Source: CALAED01 sp937891035
GTDB taxonomy: Bacteria > Actinomycetota > Actinomycetes > Streptosporangiales > Streptosporangiaceae
DNA length: 11,080 nt
Assembly (NCBI GenBank): GCA_035642125.1
Contig: DASQSZ010000053.1
Span: forward strand, 1 to 11,080
Direction of reading: 5' to 3'
The notes under the pieces were generated by a model. That model had not been told where the DNA came from and did not search any database. It was given only the letters and a program-made list of their open reading frames with translations. Each line of letters opens with the position of its first letter. The stretch's first letter is position 1. The position numbers and the translations under genes are program-made. Shown piece by piece: positions 6,650 through 11,080 of this stretch.

Positions 6650-7078
6650 ATGCCCGAGATCCCCGAGATCCCCGAAGTGTTGTTCGTCTGCGTGCACAAC
6701 GCCGGCCGATCGCAGATGGCGGCCGCACTGCTGGACCGACACGCCCGCGGGCGCGTGCGCGTACGGTCGGCGGGCTCGGCGCCGGCCGACTCCGTCAATC
6801 CGGCCGTCGTCACGGTCATGGCCGAAGTCGGCGTTGACCTGGCCGGCAAGACTCCCACGTCGCTCAGCGACGAGGCCGTTCGGGCCGCCGATGTGGTCAT
6901 CACCATGGGGTGCGGCGACGCGTGCCCGATCTATCCCGGCAAGCGCTACCTCGACTGGGAGCTGACGGACCCCGCGGGCAAGACCGTCGAGGAGATCCGT
7001 CCCATCCGCGACACCATCGAGAAATACGTCCGGGATCTCCTCGCTGAGTTGCTACACGCTTCGCCCTCAGCGCCCTGA
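6650..7078 (+). CDS. arsC: Arsenate reductase, low-molecular-weight phosphatase type (ArsC)
   Basis: A 142-aa cytosolic enzyme reducing arsenate to arsenite, of the LMW tyrosine phosphatase fold. The P-loop is FVCVHNAGRSQMA with nucleophile C14 and R20 (CX5R). A general-acid aspartate lies in DPAG (D107). ITMGCGDACP holds C88 and C92, placed like the resolving cysteines of thioredoxin-linked ArsC, whereas the mycothiol-transferase ArsC1/2 of Corynebacterium lacks them as I recall. The reductant therefore cannot be settled from sequence. The N-terminus has a small internal repeat, PEIPEIPE. The start is ATG 6650, 2 nt after the arsR stop, so translation is probably coupled. No Acr3 or ArsB follows. 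The C-terminus runs into a 9-bp tandem repeat, and the stop codon sits within its second unit. Confidence 0.93.
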   Translation: MPEIPEIPEVLFVCVHNAGRSQMAAALLDRHARGRVRVRSAGSAPADSVNPAVVTVMAEVGVDLAGKTPTSLSDEAVRAADVVITMGCGDACPIYPGKRYLDWELTDPAGKTVEEIRPIRDTIEKYVRDLLAELLHASPSAP

Positions 7079-7133
7079 GCCCCCTGAGCCCCCTGAGCGG
7101 CTTGAGCGGCTTGAGCGGCTTGAGCGACGTCAG
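7062..7133. repeat. Eight-unit 9-bp tandem repeat between convergent genes
   Basis: Eight consecutive 9-bp units follow the pattern CgcccTGAG: CGCCCTCAG, CGCCCTGAG, CCCCCTGAG twice, CGGCTTGAG three times, then CGACGTCAG. The array covers the arsC end (stop 7076-7078) and reaches the stop of the opposing gene (7130-7132). The first unit and the second form a small hairpin (CTCAG-CGCC-CTGAG, 7066-7079). It may act as a terminator or be simple slippage expansion. Confidence 0.85.
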
Positions 7134-7585
7134 GCCGGGTGGCGATAGGGAGGCGACGTGACGTTGATGACGAGGCGGTTCAGGTCGTGCAGCGCCTCGA
7201 TGATGAAGGTGTGGCCGTCGGCCAGGTTAGCGCCGGTGAGCCGGGTCGAGTCGCGGCCGATCGCCGCCGGTGTGAGGTCGCCGATGATCCAGCCGGATCG
7301 GCGCAGCACGGCGCCCACCCGTTGGATCGCCGCTTCGAGTTGGTCCGTGGGAACGTCGCCGATCCCGCTGATCACGGCGATCTGGTACGGGTCGTACGTA
7401 CCGTCCGGCCGGACATCGATGTCCTCGTCCGGCCCGTAGGGCATCGGACCGGCGTCCATCGGCGTTGGACCGGTCGCCACCTCGGCGGCCTTGATGATCA
7501 TCTGGGCATGCCGTTCGGCCCGCTCGGTGGCGGCCTCCTGGCCCAGCACCCGTACGGTCCCGTCCTCACTTGGCAAGGGTGCCAC
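7130..7585 (-). CDS. Hypothetical protein, third gene of the ESX-like hydrolase unit
   Basis: I do not recognise this 151-aa protein. GTG 7585 lies 20 nt inside the hydrolase gene's 3' end; GTG 7549 is an alternative start, 17 nt past the hydrolase stop, with GAGGA upstream. The N-terminal third is helical and charged (ATERAERHAQMIIKAAEVA), followed by a Pro/Gly/Asp-rich linker. It ends in a compact alpha/beta-looking domain with PTDQLEAAIQRVGAVLRRSG and a strand-rich end (FIIEALHDLNRLVINVTSPP). The last part resembles ligand-free domains of small actinobacterial lipoproteins, but no signal peptide or lipobox is visible. The overlap with the hydrolase implies translational coupling. An accessory or immunity role is a guess from context only. 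Confidence 0.7.
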   Translation of the reverse strand: MAPLPSEDGTVRVLGQEAATERAERHAQMIIKAAEVATGPTPMDAGPMPYGPDEDIDVRPDGTYDPYQIAVISGIGDVPTDQLEAAIQRVGAVLRRSGWIIGDLTPAAIGRDSTRLTGANLADGHTFIIEALHDLNRLVINVTSPPYRHPA

Positions 7586-9221
7586 CCGCCCGCGTCACAT
7601 CGTCGTAGCGGCCGGCGATGACCCTCGCCTGGTTGGCGAGGCTCTCGGACGCCTCGTGCGTGCCGGGCCGGTAGTTCCAGTACTCACCGTGGCCGGCGGT
7701 GTCGGTCCTCATCGCGTTGGCGCCGAAATTTGGATCGGACGGCACGACGCCCCAGTCACCACCGTGGGCGAAGGGGCCAAGCGAGGGCACGAAGTCACCG
7801 CTCCCCCGTGCCGCCCACACGTGGTCCGCGCCGACGTTCAGTTCAGAGGCATGGGAGGCGTGCACCCCCGGGCTGCCGGCGGTGACGATGTCGTTGACGT
7901 GCAGCCCGCCCCGCGTCGCCGCCTCCCCGACGACGACCGATCCGTAGCTGTGCCCGATCGCCGTGATGTGCCCGTTGTTCAGGCCGGCGTCCGATTGGGC
8001 CTGGCGGATCCCGTCGACGGTCTGGCTGAGCGCCGGGGCGCCCTGCTCGGCGTACGAGAAGGCCCCGGGGTGGCCCGGCAGCCCGGTGTGGTCGCCGGGC
8101 GCGTCATAGCCGAGCCAGGCGATGGTCGACACCTCTCCTGGGGCGTACTGGTTCGCTTGTGCGGACAGCCGGTCCGCGCGGTCGAGGGTGGTGCCGAAGT
8201 TGTCGATGTCGTTGGTGATGCCGGGCACGAGGACTCCGGTGTGCTTCGCGTTGTCGGGATTGCCGATCGCCACGATCGCCCGTCCGTCGGTGGTCGTGAC
8301 CCGGGTGTCGAGCCCCAGCAGGTACGGGTCCTTACCCGCTTCATCGAGCCTGCCGAGCTGGAACCGCATCGTTTCGAGCCGCCGCAGCTCGCGATATTCG
8401 TGCGGATAAATGTGGCCTTGGTCCTTCTTGGTCTCTAGCTCCGCCACCCGGTTGGCCAGGCCGACCCGGTTGGCCTCGTCGCGATCTTCGGAGGGGATGC
8501 CGTTCAGCCAGCCGATCTTTTCCGGGAAGGCGTTCATCATCAGATGGCGCTGCTCTTCGGGGAGGCCTTTCCACCAGGCCGCCGCCTCCTTGGGCGTGTC
8601 GACGCCCTTGGGCGGGATGTTGTTCTTGTCGAATCCGGCCAGCTTGGCGGCCATCCGCGCGTCGGCGGCGGCGTCGACGCCCGAGTTCGGCCGGTCGAGG
8701 ATCTCCGCGCCGAGCCTGCCGAGCGCCTGGGAGATCCGCTGGTCGGCTTCGGTCGCCTCCTTGACGGCCGCCGCTAGCTGGCCGTGGATCTGACCCGCCT
8801 GAAATTTCAGCCGATCCCAGTATTTGACCGACTCTGGATTCTTCGCCGACGAGGGATCCATCGGCGGCAGCCGTACCGAGCCGTCCTCACCGACGCTCAG
8901 CCGCAACCCCGACGCCTCCTCGATGGCCCCCTTCAGCTTGCGCTGCGCCGCGGCGAACTGCCGGTGACCGAAGTGCAGGACGCTGGCGATCGCGGACGCC
9001 TCGGTGGCGGAGACCCGGAAGTACTGCGTGAACGGAATCAGCGTCCGCAGCGCGGCCGAGGCCGCCTTGCCCCGCCAGCGCGAATCGCGCAGCGGCTTGA
9101 GGAGCTTGTCGCGGTAGTCGTCCTCGGCGGACTCAAGCTTTTTGACCAGGTTGGTCCACGCCGTCACAGCGTCCGACAGCGGCTCTAGTTTCGCGTCCCG
9201 CAGCTGAGCGAACGACACCAT
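7566..9221 (-). CDS. DUF1023 alpha/beta hydrolase with WXG100-like N-terminal helical domain
   Basis: A 551-aa protein ending in an alpha/beta hydrolase domain of the DUF1023 (PF06259) type. Residues 1-175 are helical and Lys/Glu/Ala-rich with a WRG turn at 49-51 (SRWRGKAA), as in WXG100/ESX substrates. Residues 210-255 carry the block family members show before the catalytic domain (PEEQRHLMMNAFPEKIG, then NGIPSEDRDEANR). The hydrolase core has VLVPGITND (oxyanion region, about 330), the nucleophile elbow GHSYGS with S425, a likely acid D476 in GSGDFVPS and the His H511 in GHGEYW, a complete triad. No signal peptide is seen, so export, if any, would be by a type VII-like route (inference). 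ATG 9221 is 4 nt after the upstream gene's stop. The natural substrate is unknown; lipid or ester hydrolysis is the family expectation. Confidence 0.88.
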   Translation of the reverse strand: MVSFAQLRDAKLEPLSDAVTAWTNLVKKLESAEDDYRDKLLKPLRDSRWRGKAASAALRTLIPFTQYFRVSATEASAIASVLHFGHRQFAAAQRKLKGAIEEASGLRLSVGEDGSVRLPPMDPSSAKNPESVKYWDRLKFQAGQIHGQLAAAVKEATEADQRISQALGRLGAEILDRPNSGVDAAADARMAAKLAGFDKNNIPPKGVDTPKEAAAWWKGLPEEQRHLMMNAFPEKIGWLNGIPSEDRDEANRVGLANRVAELETKKDQGHIYPHEYRELRRLETMRFQLGRLDEAGKDPYLLGLDTRVTTTDGRAIVAIGNPDNAKHTGVLVPGITNDIDNFGTTLDRADRLSAQANQYAPGEVSTIAWLGYDAPGDHTGLPGHPGAFSYAEQGAPALSQTVDGIRQAQSDAGLNNGHITAIGHSYGSVVVGEAATRGGLHVNDIVTAGSPGVHASHASELNVGADHVWAARGSGDFVPSLGPFAHGGDWGVVPSDPNFGANAMRTDTAGHGEYWNYRPGTHEASESLANQARVIAGRYDDVTRAGGTLAK

Positions 9222-9225
9222 CGCG

Positions 9226-9675
9226 TCACCACGCCCGCAGCCGCTGGATCAGCTGGGTCGTGTCCTGCTCGGCCCGCTCGACGTGGCGCGCGGTCTCCCG
9301 CAGCTTGGGCTCGAAGTCGGCAACATGGTCGGCGATAGAGTTGATCTTGATGTGCCACCCGTGGGCCACCTTGTCCAGGGCGCCGGCCGTCGCCCAGCCC
9401 TTAAGGCCGGCGGCCGCCTCCCTTGATTCGGGCCCGATCGCCCGCAACCCGGCCCGGATCGTGGCCTCCAGATCGGGGGCCGCGCCGGCGGCTCGCTCCA
9501 GCGCCTGGCGCTGCACCTGCATCTCGTGGCCGCCTCCGCCGCCCGGCGCGGCCGGCGGAGCGGGGGCCGCCGCCGGCTGCGCGCCGGACGGCGGCCGAGC
9601 CGGCGGTGCGCCTGCCGCCGCTTGGGCCGCCCGCTGCGACCGGCCGTTGTTCAGCAGATCCGCAATCTTGGACAT
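9226..9675 (-). CDS. Pro-rich ESX/EspC-like small helical protein
   Basis: A 149-aa protein and first gene of the three-gene minus-strand unit. ATG 9675 is preferred to the longer frame because GGGCGGGG lies just upstream. Residues 12-50 are an Ala/Pro/Gly-rich low-complexity linker ending in GGGGGH. Residues 52-149 form a predicted helical hairpin: ALERAAGAAPDLEATIRAGL, the turn LKGWATAGALDKVAHGW, then a long amphipathic helix ending DTTQLIQRLRAW. The tryptophan-centred turn and the late A-E-Q-D are reminiscent of EspC/WXG100 proteins, where two helices flank a W-x-G turn. The match is loose (W94-A-T rather than WxG), so the assignment is structural inference. Its position, 4 nt before a DUF1023 hydrolase gene with its own WXG-like domain, suggests the two products pair as a secretion substrate and partner. 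Confidence 0.7.
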   Translation of the reverse strand: MSKIADLLNNGRSQRAAQAAAGAPPARPPSGAQPAAAPAPPAAPGGGGGHEMQVQRQALERAAGAAPDLEATIRAGLRAIGPESREAAAGLKGWATAGALDKVAHGWHIKINSIADHVADFEPKLRETARHVERAEQDTTQLIQRLRAW

Positions 9676-9735
9676 AGCCCCGCCCGTCCGTCGCCCGACA
9701 CGCAAGATCAAGGTGGCATCTCCACGCGCCTGTCT

Positions 9736-9783
9736 GCGTACGGATTAGGGCAGTTGTGCGCCGTACGCTAACTTATTGTGCGC
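9736..9783. promoter_or_regulatory. Inverted and direct repeats in the divergent intergenic region
   Basis: The 227-nt gap between the minus-strand unit and the GNAT gene holds GCGTACGG (9736-9743) facing CCGTACGC (9761-9768), an exact 8-bp inverted repeat with a 17-nt spacer. It also holds TTGTGCGC twice (9754-9761 and 9776-9783), spaced 22 bp apart, about two helical turns. The cluster lies between divergent genes and is a reasonable regulator-binding region; the protein is unknown. The rest of the gap shows nothing I can name. Confidence 0.35.
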
Positions 9784-9890
9784 TCCTGGCCAATCACGGT
9801 GCGGCAACCACCTCGGGTGCGCCGCGAACGGCCGTCCAGTCCACGTGGCCGAGGTGCGTCCACCCCTTCTGCGCATGACCGAACCGGGGT

Positions 9891-9902
9891 TAAATTCCTT
9901 CC
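9891..9902 (+). promoter_or_regulatory. Candidate -10 box for a leaderless GNAT transcript
   Basis: TAAATT (9891-9896) stands out as AT-rich in GC-rich surroundings and lies 7 nt before GTG 9903. If it is a -10 element, transcription would start at or beside the GTG, matching the absence of a Shine-Dalgarno. No convincing -35 is seen. Confidence 0.35.
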
Positions 9903-10475
9903 GTGAGCTTGCTTATGGGGGCGCGAGTCACGCTGTGGCCGGTGACTCCTGGTGATCGACACGAGTTCATAGCACGGGCGCGAGAAAGTGTGAGCCTGCA
10001 TCGAGGGTTGGTCTTCGTTCCGACGACCGCGGCGGAGTTCGACGAATACCTTGCGCGTTTCGATGGTGTTGCTGCGATCGGTTTCGTCGTGCGCCTTAAT
10101 ACCACCAAAGATTTGGCGGGATTCGTCAATATCAATCATATCGTATGGGCCCCTCACCGGACCGGCACACTCGGATATGGCGGATTCACGGCCACAGCGG
10201 GCCACGGATACGTCGCTGAGGCGGTGCGCTTGGCGGTAAGGTACGCGTTTGACGAACTCGGCCTTTACCGGCTGGAGGCAGATATTCAACCGGGAAACGC
10301 GCCGTCAAGGAAGGTCGTTGAGCAGGCCGGATTCCGGCGCACACCGTCCGCTCGGCACACTATCCGCATCGACGGCGAGTGGCGTGAGCATGAGCGTTGG
10401 ATGATCACCACAAAAATGGGATCATCGAGAGCGTTTAAATATCTTGAAAGCTGCACATGTCACGCAAAAAGATGA
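9903..10475 (+). CDS. GNAT-family N-acetyltransferase (RimJ/RimL-like)
   Basis: A 190-aa cytosolic acyl-CoA-dependent acetyltransferase of the GNAT/Acetyltransf_3 group. The N-terminal strand ARVTLWPVTPGD is typical of RimJ/RimL relatives. The acetyl-CoA loop is ATAGHGYVAEAVRLAVRYAF (about 99-118), followed by LGLYRLEADIQPGNAPSRKV and VEQAGFRR, the family's late Asn-Ser region. The fold normally ends near HERWMITTK; the extra 19 residues (GSSRAFKYLESCTCHAKR) are an unusual Cys-containing tail. Start: GTG 9903 (possibly leaderless) or ATG 9915. Its 3' end overlaps the radical SAM gene, so the two are co-expressed. Third positions are visibly richer in A/T than in neighbouring genes, suggesting separate acquisition. 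Its target could be a RiPP product, a ribosomal protein or a drug; only the context hints at the first. Confidence 0.88.
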   Translation: MSLLMGARVTLWPVTPGDRHEFIARARESVSLHRGLVFVPTTAAEFDEYLARFDGVAAIGFVVRLNTTKDLAGFVNINHIVWAPHRTGTLGYGGFTATAGHGYVAEAVRLAVRYAFDELGLYRLEADIQPGNAPSRKVVEQAGFRRTPSARHTIRIDGEWREHERWMITTKMGSSRAFKYLESCTCHAKR

Positions 10476-11080
10476 CACGGGTGCAGCGGCGCGCCTGGAT
10501 CCATTCGCAGGGGGCGACCGGCGTGGCCGATGGACTTGCACAACAGACTCAGACCGGCGAGTGGCCAGAGACCCTCGATGTCCAAGCTTTGTTGGGGCAG
10601 GGCTGGCGGCCAACTCCCTTCCGGGAGTTCATCCTCAAGATCCACAGTCGCTGCAACCTGTCCTGTGACTATTGCTACATGTATGAGATGGCGGATCAGG
10701 GGTGGCGCCGCCAGCCGCGGAAGATGGCCAAACACACGGTCGACTGGGCAGCCAAGCGGATCGCCGAGCACGCTCACGCCAAACTCCTCAATCGGATCGA
10801 CATCACGCTGCACGGCGGTGAGCCCCTGCTCGCCGGCGTCGAACATCTGCGGTACACCATTGCGGCGGTCCGCGCCGCCTGCGGACCCGATGTCGATGTG
10901 CGGTTCAACGTCCAGACCAACGGCGTACTGCTCGACCGGACGTTCCTTGAGTTGTTCCTTGAGCAGGACGTGCGCGTCGGGGTCAGCCTGGACGGCGACG
11001 AGGAGGGACACGACCGGCACCGCAGATGGGCAAATGGCAACGGCAGCTTCAAAGCCGTCCGGGCAGGCCTCCATCGGCTC
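10457..11080 (+). CDS. FxsB-like radical SAM/SPASM peptide maturase (partial, 3' end outside window)
   Basis: The 208 visible codons encode the N-terminal part of a radical SAM enzyme. The cluster-binding CX3CX2C is C66, C70, C73 in IHSRCNLSCDYCYMYEMADQ. HGGEPLLAG (119-127), NVQTNGVLLD (151-160) and GVSLDGDEEGHDRHRR (175-190) are SAM-binding and core motifs. The pattern (PFREFILKIHSRC... then QGWRRQPRKM) closely matches what I know of FxsB, which installs cyclophane crosslinks in ribosomal peptides. A C-terminal SPASM domain would lie beyond the window. Three starts fit: ATG 10457 with GAAAG at 10446-10450 (chosen, 19-nt overlap with GNAT), ATG 10472 forming an ATGA overlap with the GNAT stop, or GTG 10523. 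Residues 1-54 precede the family core. No FxSxx-type precursor is visible upstream. Confidence 0.88.
   Translation, partial: MSRKKMTRVQRRAWIHSQGATGVADGLAQQTQTGEWPETLDVQALLGQGWRPTPFREFILKIHSRCNLSCDYCYMYEMADQGWRRQPRKMAKHTVDWAAKRIAEHAHAKLLNRIDITLHGGEPLLAGVEHLRYTIAAVRAACGPDVDVRFNVQTNGVLLDRTFLELFLEQDVRVGVSLDGDEEGHDRHRRWANGNGSFKAVRAGLHRL

Noticed and set aside
7062..7133. Possible CRISPR array
   Set aside because: Units are only 9 bp and contiguous with no spacers; this is a simple tandem repeat.
7491..8438. A 315-codon plus-strand frame opposite the alpha/beta hydrolase
   Set aside because: Val/Arg/Gly-rich with no recognisable motif; the minus strand carries the GHSYGS elbow and the rest of a full hydrolase triad.
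9778..9906. A 42-codon plus-strand ORF whose TGA overlaps the GNAT GTG start, considered as a RiPP precursor
   Set aside because: Arg/Pro-rich noise composition, no Shine-Dalgarno, and the C-terminus VKFLP does not fit FxSxx.

Overview
The window is GC-rich, with strong G/C bias at third codon positions, GTG starts and tight gene packing. It carries a DUF574-type SAM methyltransferase, a DUF1023 alpha/beta hydrolase next to a WXG100/EspC-like protein, and an FxsB-type radical SAM enzyme. Together these point to a filamentous actinobacterium. Streptosporangiales or Streptomyces-like is my best guess, but nothing here fixes the genus. No rRNA, tRNA, CRISPR array, insertion sequence or integrase is visible.

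Layout: (1) 23-874 (+), SAM-dependent methyltransferase of the actinobacterial DUF574 family. (2) 1057-3506 (+), a two-gene unit with a fumarylacetoacetate-hydrolase-family enzyme and an NhaC-type antiporter 5 nt downstream. (3) 3614-4605 (-), a CASTOR/ACT-domain protein preceded by a small actinobacterial gene that looks broken by a one-base deletion near 4370. A GC hairpin and a (CGG)6 run separate these convergent units. (4) 4794-6140 (+), an MFS transporter of the metabolite:H+ symporter type, ending in a GC hairpin. (5) 6237-7078 (+), arsR-arsC, with a candidate operator overlapping the arsR start codon and no arsenite pump nearby. (6) 9675-7130 (-), a three-gene unit: a Pro-rich ESX/EspC-like helical protein, a 551-aa DUF1023 alpha/beta hydrolase, and an unrecognised 151-aa protein. 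An eight-unit 9-bp tandem array fills the convergent gap with arsC. (7) 9903-11080 (+), a GNAT acetyltransferase overlapping the start of an FxsB-like radical SAM peptide maturase that runs off the window.

How the genes may work together: the hydrolase and antiporter are probably co-translated, which suggests organic-acid import or exchange coupled to C-C bond cleavage. ArsR and ArsC form a minimal arsenate-responsive unit. The 9675-7130 genes resemble a type VII secretion substrate with a small partner and possibly a third, immunity- or accessory-like product. The right edge is probably the start of a RiPP (cyclophane peptide) cluster whose precursor lies outside the window or has an atypical sequence. 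The strongest leads are this radical SAM/GNAT pair, the ESX-like hydrolase module, and the split gene at 4034-4605.
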